Shown here one piece after another: positions 1 through 11,722 of a stretch of DNA of 64,000 nt. The position numbers were made by a program, and so were the translations under genes. A model generated the notes under the pieces. It made no database searches. It was not told the DNA's origin and worked only from the letters and a program-made list of their open reading frames with translations. Origin of the DNA: Toxoplasma gondii ME49 (lineage: Eukaryota; Apicomplexa; Conoidasida; Eucoccidiorida; Sarcocystidae); NCBI RefSeq assembly GCF_000006565.2, contig NC_031474.1, forward strand, positions 3,383,662 to 3,447,661, written 5' to 3'. Every line of letters begins with the position of its first letter. The stretch's first letter is position 1.

Positions 1-88
1 GCGTGTCTCGCCTCCGCAGCCTCACACACAGCCAGCAGACCGCGCGCCAACGCGGCCGATGAACACGCAGGGACCGAACGAGGATTAG

Positions 89-370
89 TGGCCAGCCCTG
101 TCGGAAGAAGAGGACAAGAATCCGCTCCGTGTACTCCTTACAGAGGAGGAGGAGAAGAGAAGGAGAAGAGAAGCAGAAGAGGAGGAGAAGAGGAGGAAGA
201 AGAAGGCCTCAGACGGAGCAGCAGGTGGACTCGAATTCGAAATGCGACGGCCGATTCATGTCTCTATCTTTCAGGAGTGTGCACAAATGGTCGTTCACTG
301 CTTAACGGAAAAGCATGTTTTCTGCGGAAACCACTGCCTTGCTGGTTGTGTGTCGATCTCTCCACGTTGA
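89..370 (+). CDS. Possible terminal exon of an upstream gene (partial)
   Basis: A reading frame opens after a TTAG at 85-88 that could be a splice acceptor and closes with TGA at 368-370. It encodes a strongly charged Glu/Lys/Arg stretch (about residues 5-40, coiled-coil like) followed by a Cys/His-containing tail of about 45 residues (ECAQMVVHCLTEKHVFCGNH). The charged run is typical of coccidian proteins, but the GA-rich DNA is open in more than one frame, so frame choice is uncertain. The rest of the gene would lie left of the window. I do not recognise a family. It could equally be GA-rich noncoding DNA. Confidence 0.25.
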   Translation, partial: WPALSEEEDKNPLRVLLTEEEEKRRRREAEEEEKRRKKKASDGAAGGLEFEMRRPIHVSIFQECAQMVVHCLTEKHVFCGNHCLAGCVSISPR

Positions 371-2283
371 AGCTTCTTCGCGAAGCAGCAGCGGCAGCCG
401 CGGCCTCGAGGCGCGCCCAGCAGGGCGCAGAAACGTATTTTTGCTGGCAGGTCTGTTCCCCGTCCATCGCGACTATCCTTTTTGAGAGCACGAGAGCGCG
501 ATTTCTCCGCAAAGGACGCAGACCAAGGCGAATCGAACTCGCTTGTTCTTCCTGAATCTCTGGAACGCGAGCTAACCACTGAGCACTGTCTCTCCGCCTC
601 AGCAGCTGTCGTCGGCGCCACAGGACAGCTGCTCTCTGCAATTTGAGGCACACCCGCGAAGGGTGTCTCTTTTTGCGTGGTGCATGCGGGCCGAAAAAGT
701 TGGCTGCTCTACGAGGCAGCGCGTGACACGACTGCGCTCTGGGCGGAGAAACAGCAAGGGGGGTTTGTGTCTCCGTTTCGTTTTTCCACGGGAAAGGCTC
801 ACCCTTTTTCGTACAGTCCCTGTTTTCTACGCCGTTCTCAGTGTGTGTGTGTGTGCGAGAAACACCGCATCCGCAGTTTCTTCCGCTTCGCAGTGGACGC
901 TCTGCACCTCTCCGCTGCCGGTCTCCCCCCCCCTGTCGTCGTCCCGGAAGTACACAGCACTCGCGTTTTCCTTCCCTGTTCTCCCTCGTTTTTCGCAAAT
1001 CTCTTTTCTTTCTCCCTCTCTTTCTGCTCTTCTCCCCCCTGCGTTTCTCTCCCCACCACACTCCCTCGTCGCTCCACACTGCCGCCTCCCCCCTGTTTTG
1101 TCCGTGCTCTGCTCGTCCCCTCCAGTCGCTCTCTCGCGCTGCCGATCTCTTGTCGCGCCGTCTTCTGGCAGGTGCCGCTACTCTTCTCCCGGGAGCTTTT
1201 CGTGGACGCGTGGTGACTTGATTTTCCCTCGCGCTTCTGTCTTTCACTTCTCTGGGTCTCCGTCGACGAAGACACTCGCGCGGGAGACCAAGCGCTCCGA
1301 CACACGGTCCAGGGAACCCTGACAGCAGGCAGCACTGGGCGAGGCGCTCGTCCTCGGAAACCTCTTTTGTTTCTTCTTCCCCGACAAGGTAAGAGGTACT
1401 CTGCATCTGCTTCTCAGGCACTCGTCGAAATCCTGCTCCCTCGCGTCCAACCTCTCACTCGCGTTCCCCTTTGCCTTTTTCCCTCGCCTGCTCTCCTCTT
1501 GTCTCCGTCGCTCAGCTTCTCTTCTTCTTCTCTTTTTTCCTTCATCCTCTTACTTTCTCGTGCTCGCGTCAAATGCGCTCTTCTTTCTGCGTCTGCCTCT
1601 CCCGTCTTCCCAACGCCTTCAGGGATGTCTTCAATGTGTGTCTGTGCTGTGGTCCCGAGACTGAGTTTCCGATTTTTCTTCTTCACTTCTCCCTCTGGTT
1701 CGGTGTACGCCTTGAAGATGTATCCATTTTCCGACGGAGACTGGAGCACATCTGAAGCTTGCACCCAGTGGGGAACGCGTTTCTGTCTCCACATCGTGCA
1801 AGCTTTCTTCCTCGATGTTTATGACTCTTCTTCTCTCCGACGCCTTCTTCCTCACCTATCGACTTTGCTCTCCCCTGCAAGTTCCTTCTTCTCTGTTGTC
1901 TCGCTCTCTCTCGACCCGTAGGTATCCTCTCGTCCCTCGAAAGTGCTATCCCCTCTCCGTTGCCTGTGTATTGTTTTCATCTCTCCGTTTTCTCCCCCTT
2001 CCCGCCTGTAGTTTCTTTGCAGCGAGGCTGCTGCCGTTGAGAGCGCATCTGCAAAGGCGCCTGTGTCCTTCCACAGATGACGCCTGCTGTTGAGTCGTCT
2101 GCACAGTGGGATCCTGCGGAAGTCTCGTCAAGGCCGCGCTTTTGAGGAACTGTCCTCAGAAGAGAGAGTTGTTCTTGAGCAGCTGGGCCGTGTGTTGGCG
2201 ACGTAGAGCTGGATGCTGAATGGTGCAGACCTGACCGGCATGATTCGCTGTCGCGCGCGCTTTCTCGCTGTCCACTGTTGCAG
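371..2283 (+). promoter_or_regulatory. Pyrimidine-rich leader/promoter region upstream of CCT5
   Basis: No gene is supported here. About 900-2000 is strongly C/T-rich on the + strand (runs of TCTC, CTTC, CCCC), as is usual for coccidian 5' regions. Long antisense frames across it are open mainly because GA-rich DNA lacks stop codons. A TTGCAG sits directly before the CCT5 ATG at 2284, so a 5'UTR intron ending at 2283 is possible. A short (GT)n tract lies at 841-855. Confidence 0.4.
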
Positions 2284-5200
2284 ATGAATATCGCGACTGA
2301 CGAGTTTGGCAATCCCTTCATCATCCTGCGAGAGCAGGAGGAGAAGAAGCGTCTGAAAGGCATCGAGGCGCACAAGTCGAATATTCTGGCTGCATGCGCC
2401 GTCGCCGACACGCTCAGGTCCTCCCTGGGTCCGAAGGGCATGGATAAAATCATCGTAGGACCCGATGGTCAGGTGACAGTTACCAACGACGGAGCTACGA
2501 TTCTAAACAAGATGCAGGTAAGCGACGAGATGAGGAGGAGGCTTTTCGGTTTCGTCTCTGAAACGTGGAGGCGAGAGAGGTCTGTCTCTCACTCTATCTT
2601 TCAATCGCTTTTATGCGACAGGTCCGTGGTGTCCTCGGGGAACGGGAGGGTGTGTAGAAGGGCAAACCGATCTCTCTTCTTGGATTCACCTTCCTCTCGG
2701 TTCGCTGCCCCCTCGTCCGTCCTGTCTCTCCAGCGAGCTGCATGCAATCTCTCTCTGTGCGTTTGTGCGCTAGTCGCGGCTGCTGTCTCCCCTCTGCAGC
2801 ATGGCGCCTCTCCCCTCTGGGAGTTCTCTCTCGTGCAGCGAGGGCATCTGTCGCTTCGTTCTCGCCTTTTTCCGTACGCTCCGCGGAGTGGCATGGTTCT
2901 CAAGGAAGTCGTCTCTCGTTTCAAAGCGCCTCTCTTTTCAGTCAACTGAAGCTGTGCAGCCGCTCCTCCTTTCGAACTCTGCCTGCAGGTGGAGCACCAG
3001 TGCGCTCGTCTCCTCGTCGAGCTCTCTCAGTCGCAAGATGCAGAAATCGGCGATGGCACGACGGGAGTGGTGATTCTCGCGGGGAACCTCCTCTCCCAGG
3101 CCTACCGTCTAATTGAGAAGGGACTGCACCCTCTGCGCATTGCGGATGGGTTCGAGAAGGCCAGTCAACTTGCTGTCGAGAGGATCAGAGAAGTCGTCAT
3201 GAAAAAGGACGTCTACGACGCAGACAAGGAACTCCTGTGAGTCGCAAGGCAGCCGCGCCTGGCGGTCGAGAGCCGCCCCGTCTCCCGCGGAACCAGCAGT
3301 CCAGTTCGGCGCTTCTACTCGAAAAGAAGCTCTCACAGAGACAAAAGGGAACATGTCTCGCACAGAGAGAGAGAGCGAGAGACACACACGCACGTAGACC
3401 GCAACGCCCCAAGTCAGCGGTAGACGTCGCGTCCTGTCAAGGACGCAGGGCAGAAGGTTGTTCTAAGGGCAGAAGGGGGGACTTTGGAGGGGAAGCGGTT
3501 CGATGGCCATTCAAGTGCGAAGAGTCCATTTTGCTCGAAGCAGGTTAAGTGACTGTTGGTGTCAATCGAAAAAAGAGGTCTGAAAGCCTGAAGGATGGTC
3601 TTGTCTTAGCCGTCTTCTTCGTCTTCGGACTTTTCTCAAGACAACTGTGACTCTGTCCCTCCCCCTGGTGCTCTCCGTTTCTTCAGCGTGCATGCAGCGA
3701 TGACTGCGCTCGGTAGCAAAGTCGTCAGCAGCCACCAGCGGCACTTGGCAGAAATTTGCGTTCAAGCTGTTTTGACCGTCGCGGATCGCGAGCGAAACGA
3801 CGTCAACTTCGACCTCATCAAGGTTCGGCTTCGGACATGGGCAGATCCACTTCAGTCAATCTCATCCACGGAGATTTACATCCTCCTCTCTATTGTGATG
3901 AACCTCTGTATACATATACGGATGTAGAGGTCGAGTGGGTCGCTGTAGTCAGCGGCCTTGTGCAATATGTCTTTACGTCTTGCTATGGAGATCCGTTGTT
4001 TCTGCAGGCGGCTGTCGGCAGCTGTAGCAGCATGCGCGTCGTTTATCCTTGTACATGTGTATGTTGTTTCTTTTTTTTGAGTGGGGGTCACCTGTTTTTT
4101 GTCCAGTTTTGTCTTGGAAGCTGCTTTCTTTTCCTGCACCCGATCTTCCAGATCGATGGGGGCTTTCACTTTCTTTTCTCTGTGTTGCCCGGCTTCTTTC
4201 ATCTCACGCCCGTTCCTCTTTCCTATTTCGCGTCCCCCTTGTCTCTCTTATGCCTCTTCTCTGGCTTCCTTATCTCCACTGTGTCTCTCCTTTTCGGACT
4301 TCCCTCGTTTATCTCCGGTCCTTTATCTGTCCTTTTCCGCTTCATCGCGCTCTGTCTCCGCGCCCCTCTAGTCCACCTGCCATCTCCTCGTCTTGGTGTT
4401 CTCCAGCGTCTGCGTTCATTAGTCTTTGCCACTACTTCCCACTGTTGAGATGCCAGACCGAAGCAGGCGAAAGTGGAGTGAATTTTTTTTATGCCCAATG
4501 GGGCGCCTCTTCTTCGCAGGTCGATGGCAAGGCTGGAGGCCTGCTGGAGCAGACCATGCTCGTGAACGGCGTCGTGCTACACAAGGACCTGAGTCACTCG
4601 CAAATGCCATCGGTGACGAAAAACGCAAAAATCGCGATTCTCACTTGCCCCTTCGAGCCGCCGAAACCGAAGACCAAGCACAAACTCGACATCAAAACTG
4701 TTGAGGACTACAAGAAGTTGCAAGCGGCCGAACAGAAATACTTCACGGATATGATTCAGAAAGTCAAGGAGGCAGGCGCCAACTTTGTGAGTCTACACAG
4801 ACACCAGAGCTCTGTCACAGACACCCGAGGGCGAGACCGAGAGAGAAAATACACGCGAGAAACAGACGAACTCCCCTTTCAAGCGAGGGCGCTGACTGTA
4901 ACGCATTCTGGATATTTGTGGAGAAATAACTTCCTCACTAGAAACCTGCGATTGGGGGCCAAGGCATGTGTTTCTTTGTGTATGCATACCTACAGGTCAT
5001 CTCATATGTATATATAAATGTGTATGTTTCGGCGCAGACGACAGATGCTGCCTTCTTGCCTCGTCACCGTGTTTCTGGAAATACAGCGTTTGAGGGTACC
5101 GCTTCTCTCTACTGTTCCTAGCAGAGACGACTAGGAACAGTAGAGGTCTGGGGCCCAGAGAGCCGAAGGCATCTCCATTAGCTGTTTTGTGGAGTGCAGA

Positions 5201-8200
5201 TGTCTTCTCGTCTATCGAGCTCAGCCTTGTTTTCGTCGACTGCGACTCACCCCTGTTCTCTCTCGAAGTCCGGTGTCTGTCGCGACTTCATAAAAGTTGT
5301 ACCGCGTGTATCCCCAAGTGCTGGTTTCCAACCGTGCGGGCAATTCCCCTCTACTAATTAGCGAGCGTTTTGTCGGCTTACACAAGAACAGAAGGTGGAA
5401 TCGGTGAACCAGGTCTGTGTCTCACGCGATAGTCCACGCTGCGCCTACCTCGTGTCTACACAGGTCGGATCTTGTAGGCCTGGCGCCTGTTCATCCCTAG
5501 AGTGAACGCTCCACTGTCTAGACGTCACTCAAGTCTTCGAATGTTTTGCCGCGAGCACTGAAAGTGTGTCTTGTGTAAAGACAACGGCTTCCCTTTCACG
5601 GTCCCGAACGGATAATGTGCTTTGCGGAATGTCGCTTGCGGACGCCTTTCTTCTTCAGGTGATTTGCCAGTGGGGCTTTGACGACGAAGCAAACCACCTT
5701 CTTCTGCACGAAAACATCCCTGCGGTTCGCTGGGTCGGCGGCGTCGAGCTGGAACTCATCGCTCTCGCTACGCAAGGCCGCATTGTCCCTCGATGGGAGG
5801 AACTGACTGAAGCGAAGCTGGGGCATGCAGGCGTCGTTCGAGAGATTTCCAGTGGCACCATGGGAGACAAAATGATCGTCATCGAAGGTAAAAAAAGTGC
5901 ACAACAAGCACGCCCAGTTATGGCCGTTGTTGCGTCCTAGGAAAGTCGAGTGCTTTCCGAACGACCCAGGCAGAGCGCGCCTTGTCGATCTGGAGTCTGT
6001 AGAGTCGACGCGAAGTCTTGTGCGGTGGCTCGCGCTCAACACCTCGGCTTTCGCCCTGCCAAGGGCGGCCAAACTGTAGAAGAGTCGATTGTTGGACGGC
6101 CCAGTTCCTGAAGAGCTGCGGGGCCACCAGGCGTCTGTGCACTCTGTACGGGATCCTGCCGGTCAAATGAGCGAGTCACGTTCATACTACAGGAAAGCTC
6201 CTTTGGCTTCCGCGAACGTAGTGACCAGTCAAGTTTTCTTCGCTGCCGCGGTCTGCAAGAAGGCAAATCTGCGTGCAGAGATTCTTTTTCGCCGCATCAT
6301 CACTTGCTCCGGGAATTCTAGTGTTTCTGTTCTTTTTGGTGGAGACAGAGGCAATCGACAATCATGAGAAACGATACGAAGTGATTTGACCAGTACGTGG
6401 CTTCGATAACACTCAGTGGAAATGTGCGGTTTGCATTCGTACTTTGGTTTTTTTACCAGCATACATGTGCACATGCATGTGATGGTCGGAGGGCGTTTCG
6501 CTTTCAAACGCACCTTCTCTCTCTTCAGAGTTCTCTGACGAGCAGAGGTGGAGCTGGGAACTTTCGGAATCTGAAGCCACAGAGGCCGCATCCTAAATAC
6601 TCCAGTGTTCCCGTTTCTTCAAATTACACATGTTTGGATCCCTCAGCGTGTAGACCTCCGTGGAGCGCTTTCTGTGTAGACGTCCGGAACGGTGTAATTC
6701 CTGCATGGTCACACCTTCCTGCCTCGTCTGTCGCCTCATTGGACTCCGGACTCCTCGAAGCATGCCATCATCTTTTTTTAGGTCCTCCCCTTATGCGGCC
6801 CGTCCTTTGTTTCTTTTCAGAATGCAAGAACAGCAAAGCTGTGACCGTGGTGGTGTATGGAGGGAACCAGATGGTGGTGGCGGAGGCGGAGAGGTCGATG
6901 CACGATGCTCTGTGTGTAGTGCGAAACTTGATCAGAGACCCTCGTGTTGTTGGAGGTGGAGGATCTGCCGAACTCGCCGCTGCGATCGCGGTGGAGAACG
7001 AGGCAGACAAGATCCCGGGAGTGGAGCAGTACGCAGTCCGTGCCTTTGCAGATGCTCTCACTGGAGTCGTCGAGGCTCTGGCAGAGAACTGTGGGCTCTC
7101 CGCCATCGAGGAAGTCCAGCGCGTCAAGGTCAAGCAGAGAACAGAAAACTATCCCTACTTCGGCCTCGATTGCATGCTGAAGGTACGAACTTGGAGTCCA
7201 CAGGCTCACGTGGAACAGGAGGAGAAGACAGCGTGAGCCGTGGGTGCGCAGCGGCTTTTGGACGCTTCCATAGACTAGACGGAGGAGCAAAAGGTGGAGG
7301 CAGCGAGTTCTCGGTTTCAAGCGGGGAGTGGGTGCTTAAAACCTTCCAGAGCGTTTCCTTGTTTTCCAAATTTGTCGTTTCTTCTTTTGAAAGTTCACAT
7401 GCGCCGTTGTGGAAAGGCAGTGTGTGGCTTTTTGAAAGCAGTTCCCTCAAACGACTCTTGTGTCTGAAGAAAAAAGAAAACAAACCTAGGGACAACAGGT
7501 TCGATTGCTAGAGGACTTTTCGGCTCACACCACTGAAGCAGACATCGCGTAGACATGACGGCTGAAGGCCACAAGACGGAGTTTGGTTTCCTCGTTTGAG
7601 CTGGGCATGGCGCATGCTTTCTGCATGCATGCAGCGATTCGGAAGTTTCAAGAGCAGAAGTGCATGTGTTTTCAAACGTCGCTCCTGTTCCAGTTGGCAC
7701 TCGGTCGCTTGCAAACGTGACTTTCCTTTCGCGATGCGAATCCTGTGTTCACAGCATGTACCGTTGTATTCAGGAGCATCTCGCTTTATTCGGTTTTCTT
7801 TCGTGTTCACCTGTGTGCAGGGAACCGATGACATGCTGAAGCAGAACGTCGTCGAAACCTTCTCCTCGAAGGCGAACCAAATCATGCTCGCCACTCAAGT
7901 GAGGCAACTAAGCTTCTCTAACGATACGTTCATTTCTGTGTGAGTGTGTGAGTCTTTCATCCCAGGTTTTCTGGAGCGACCCGTGCATATAATCATGTAT
8001 GTATGTATCTATGTATCTACGTATATGTGTGTATGTATATATGTAAGTATATATGGTTCTTCTGATCCCACGTTCTTCATCGTTCTGCGCAAGAACGTCG
8101 CATAGGTTCTTGTCATTTCTCCGGTTAAAACGGTCCTCGTGAAACAGGTTCTTCCGTAGGTATTGGTAAGTGTGTGTGTGTGTGTGTTTGTGTTTCGGAA

Positions 8201-8309
8201 GTATTGTTCATTGATCTGGGTGGCAGATTTGTGTGCTCATGGGATTCCGTAGGTGGTGAAAATGATTCTGAAGATCGACGACGTCATTGCGCCAAATGAC
8301 TACCAGTAG
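2284..8309 (+). CDS. CCT5: T-complex protein 1 subunit epsilon (CCT5)
   Basis: Subunit of the cytosolic hetero-oligomeric TRiC/CCT chaperonin, which folds actin, tubulin and other proteins using ATP. Eight exons keep phase throughout: 2284-2517, 2989-3236, 3687-3822, 4520-4786, 5659-5887, 6821-7182, 7821-7898 and 8253-8309, giving 536 aa, close to the family norm of about 540. The product aligns with CCT5 from end to end. Visible landmarks are the N-terminal ATP-site segment SLGPKGMDK (about 47-55), [10 protein letters not shown], the catalytic GDGTTG (99-104, with Asp100), [17 protein letters not shown], a subunit-typical [14 protein letters not shown], and [17 protein letters not shown] in the C-terminal equatorial part. 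The ATG at 2284 gives the expected short N-terminus. One donor is GTTCGG (exon 3), weaker than the others. Introns run from 354 to 933 nt. The epsilon assignment, rather than another CCT subunit, is firm. Confidence 0.97.
7993..8054. repeat. ATGTATGT/TATA-type simple repeat in CCT5 intron 7
   Basis: An imperfect tract of ATGT, ATCT and TATA units lies in the last CCT5 intron. A (TG)n run of about 18 nt follows at 8170-8187. No function is evident. Confidence 0.8.
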
Positions 8310-10900
8310 AAATGTGAAGCATCCCGGCGTTTGCCCTCGTCTTTGCGCACAAGCTGAGAAGCAGAGAGGACTTCCTTTGAATCAAATTTCCCCGAAAACG
8401 CAGAAGTACCGCCTTCAACTTGGATGCCGAACGGAGAACGGATACAGCGAGTCTCTCGCTTTGCGTGCAATCCTGGAATAGAAATCGCCTCGGGGGAACA
8501 AAGACGCTCAAGGTCTAAACGAACAGTCTGCATGCTCTGCTCACAGAGTAGAACTTGGATCCGGAAAAGAAGACCTTGGGACGGAATGTCTATCCCAGTA
8601 GGGCAAGTCGGAGTATGAGCGGGCAGCATGCGTGGCACGATCTCGTTGCTGGCAAAATGCATGAAACGTTTTCTTCCATTCCTGCTGTCAGTCCGAAAGA
8701 AAACAAGTTTCTCTGGTCTCCAGAGGAGTCGAACCGGCGGGGAAACGCGAGATTCTACTTCGAGGAATGTGCCGAGCATGCACAGCAATATACATTTCGT
8801 CGTTGCTATTTCGTTGACATGTTTTGATGCCCTGTGGCAGTATAAAAAACTCAGATCGAGTGGGCGAGAGACAGAAAAGTTCCTCTGTTCTTCAGTGGTG
8901 GCGTGTTTCTGAGGGCGATGCAAATTTGTGGAGGTCTGGTCGGATAGGCGCGAGAGAGGCTCTCGAATCAAGGGTGGCTTCTGTGTGTAGGGGTCATGAA
9001 AGGAATACACGAGGCAATTTGTTAGAATCTCGAGGAATGCACAACATCTGTTGTTCGTTCCATATTTGTCTGTCTGCATTTTCTTGATTGCTCGTATGTC
9101 AATTTGGAGTCTCGTTCCCATTCGATCGACGATGTGGCTATCTCCAGTCTTGCTTTTCTTCGAGTTTGCTGTGGAGAAAAAGCTTTTCTCTTAGCGTGTC
9201 ACTTTCTGTCTTTCGTTGTGTTCTCATCGCCGGATCAGAAGCTCTTACAGCGACTTCGCTGTGGTTCGTTTGCTTCACCTGCACACAGACAGATCCGCTA
9301 AAAATCGGGTTGACACACGCGCACATGCGGAGCCCAGCGAGAAGCATAGATTCTCAAGCGCATGCAACGCATGCGGTTGTACGACGAGTATTCGTAGGAT
9401 TTTTTCCACGGAGCAATCCGTTTCCCTCGAACGTTATAGGAGTGATAGCTGCGTACACACCCTGTGTGCAGCACTTGTCATGTTCTTTCCTGTCAGCCCA
9501 AGTCACCCAAGCGCTAAAACTCGATTCACTGGCATCTACAAAAACTGAGACCCTTTCTTGTGCACTTTGTGGGTGTATTTTCCGGGAAGCCCGCATGCTG
9601 CCACGAAGGACGTTAGCGAGGCAGCAACCGTGTCGTTGGCACAGAAAAGCATCAAGTTGTCGGTGGGGTTGAAGGGTCGATCCGCACGAAGCGCGGCTTC
9701 GTCAAGAATTCGTAGAACGCAGTGAAGGAGGTGAAGCTCTAAGCGACGCCTATATGGGCACAGATGGTCAGGGAGGGAACAGCTAATTCCCAGTATTGTC
9801 TTTCTGGTATTTTGTTGCCGGTTTTGCGCCTGTGCGCTGCCATTTCGTGATTCTCAGGTCTGAAACAGTGTGCACATAGGTTTCAGGAGTTGACCGATGT
9901 GTGTCTTGACGCTTGGTAGCTGTTTGCCTTCTGAGTGGGCAAGGCGTGTGTAGCTTTCTTAAAGATTCTTTCTATGCTGACATGCGTGATTCTCATACCG
10001 TCCTCTCGCGCTGCAGCCTTCTCTTCAGAGAGTCGTGCGTGAGCCTTTGTACGTTTCAAGGTCAGAACCCCTAGGTGGCACCGGAGAGCCTATCTACGCG
10101 TCTGCCCTGCTTGTCCTCGATACCAATAACGAAACTGCTGTGTTCGCTTGAGCTTTGCTCCCTTGAACTAAATGAGAAAAGAAAACGATTTTTTGTCCAG
10201 TGGATCCGCTGAGGCCGTTCCGCCTTTCTTGCGAGTGGAGGACACCATACTACGTAGAGGGAACCCGACCATCAAATATCCCAGAATTCGAACAAAGGAT
10301 GGAACAACATATCGTCTCGCGCACTGTGCGGTGTTAAAAAGAAATTCCATTTATAGGGTGTCTCTCTGTGTTCGTCTGTCATGGTGTTCTTAAACTTGGG
10401 CATCGTCGTCACACCCTGTAGGAGTTCCGACCCTGATATATTCGGCTATCACACCATATATAGAGCCCTACACCTGGACTTCTCCTATATTGCGCAACGG
10501 TTGGGGCATCATATTATTTACGGTTGGTGTGTGGTGTTGAAGGAAGTCGTGACAATCTCAGTTCCAGATTTTGGTGTCACTTGCCGAATTCTGGAAGAGG
10601 CTGGATAGGAAAAAGTTCAGGGAACCGACAAGAACGGCAACCCCGGTGACCGACCACGGGATGGCCGGGCGATCGAGAAACCTACCGCAGACCACAGGGA
10701 GGCTTTAGTATTCCACGACCCATTGTCAGAGCCTTGATCGGGAGGAAAGCCAGATTCATTTCCTGAGAAAGTGACGAAAGTTTATGAAAAAGTCAACTCC
10801 CTCGACTTCCTGCCCCGGTGGTTTCCGCATCTGGCAAGCAATCGATGCATGCACACATGCAGTATAAAAACGCATGCTGCAGGGTTTTCGAAGGCTCCAG
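8310..10900. other. Intergenic stretch after CCT5, no supported gene
   Basis: This stretch presumably holds the CCT5 3'UTR and intergenic DNA. Only short frames occur, none with recognisable domains, and the longest are not flanked by convincing splice sites. A short frame at 10172-10393 sits in an AT-richer patch with repeated ATATA words (about 10435-10530), but I see no homology in it. Confidence 0.4.
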
Positions 10901-10969
10901 ACTGCTTATCTCTACAAACCGTCAAGAGAAATAGAAACGTGATCAACGAAAGGGTCCATATCGTGTATT

Positions 10970-11722
10970 CGTTGAAGGTTTTCTTTTCCTTCTTTTCCTC
11001 CGATCGGCTTCTCCCCCACGCTTCCCGGCGTATCTGTGAATCTCCGTGTCTCCGTCTCTCCCTGGTTGTCTCTCTGTCCCGCGGGCACATCTGTTCCCGT
11101 TTGTATCTAGTTTTTTCTTCTCTGTCTGCTTCTCTCTTTTGGCTCTCGGCTGTGACCTCTCTCGACTTCCGTTTTCTCGTCTTTCTTGCCTGTTCTCTTC
11201 CCCTCCGTCTACTCCCGGGATCTCGTCTCTCGTCGTGCCTTTTTTCCGTTCTCTCCTTGGTGTCTTCCGCCTCGTCTGCTCTCGAAGCAGCTAAGAACGC
11301 GTCTGTCTGAAACTCCTATCGGGAGTCACATTCCGAATAAAGCCATAGGTACTGTGACGTCAAGCATTATGAAGAACGCGGTTGTCTGGATCTCATAATT
11401 CGAGTGATCTTCGGTGTCCCTCTCTGCTGTCTCGACTCGAAGAAGAGACCCTCTGCACGGTTGCTGAATTTGTTGCGAAAGCAGACGCACGACCGTCTGC
11501 TTGCAGGCCTTCCCTTCTTCGTGCTGGGCTCGCGGACATCTTCTTCGCCTTCTTTTCTCCCTCTCCACCCTTGGCGACCCTCCAGGTTTTTACCTCTTTT
11601 CAGGGGAAAAGGCGGACACCAACAGAGGCGCCTGCCCTCCTTTGTCCTGATGACTTATGTCAAGTCTTGATTTTCTGTGCCGTTCCTCTCTCGATTCGCA
11701 GCCGCTGCCCTTAAGAGACACC
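10970..11722 (+). promoter_or_regulatory. Pyrimidine-rich leader upstream of the METTL gene
   Basis: This C/T-rich stretch resembles the one before CCT5. A TTCGCAG ending at 11701 looks like a splice acceptor, 21 nt before the chosen ATG at 11723, so a leader intron is possible. An in-frame ATG at 11657 would add 22 residues if this is not an intron. Confidence 0.35.

Noticed and set aside
264..1421. 385-codon minus-strand frame upstream of CCT5
   Set aside because: It lies antisense to the C/T-rich leader. GA-rich DNA has few stop codons, the product is Arg/Glu low-complexity and no domain is visible.
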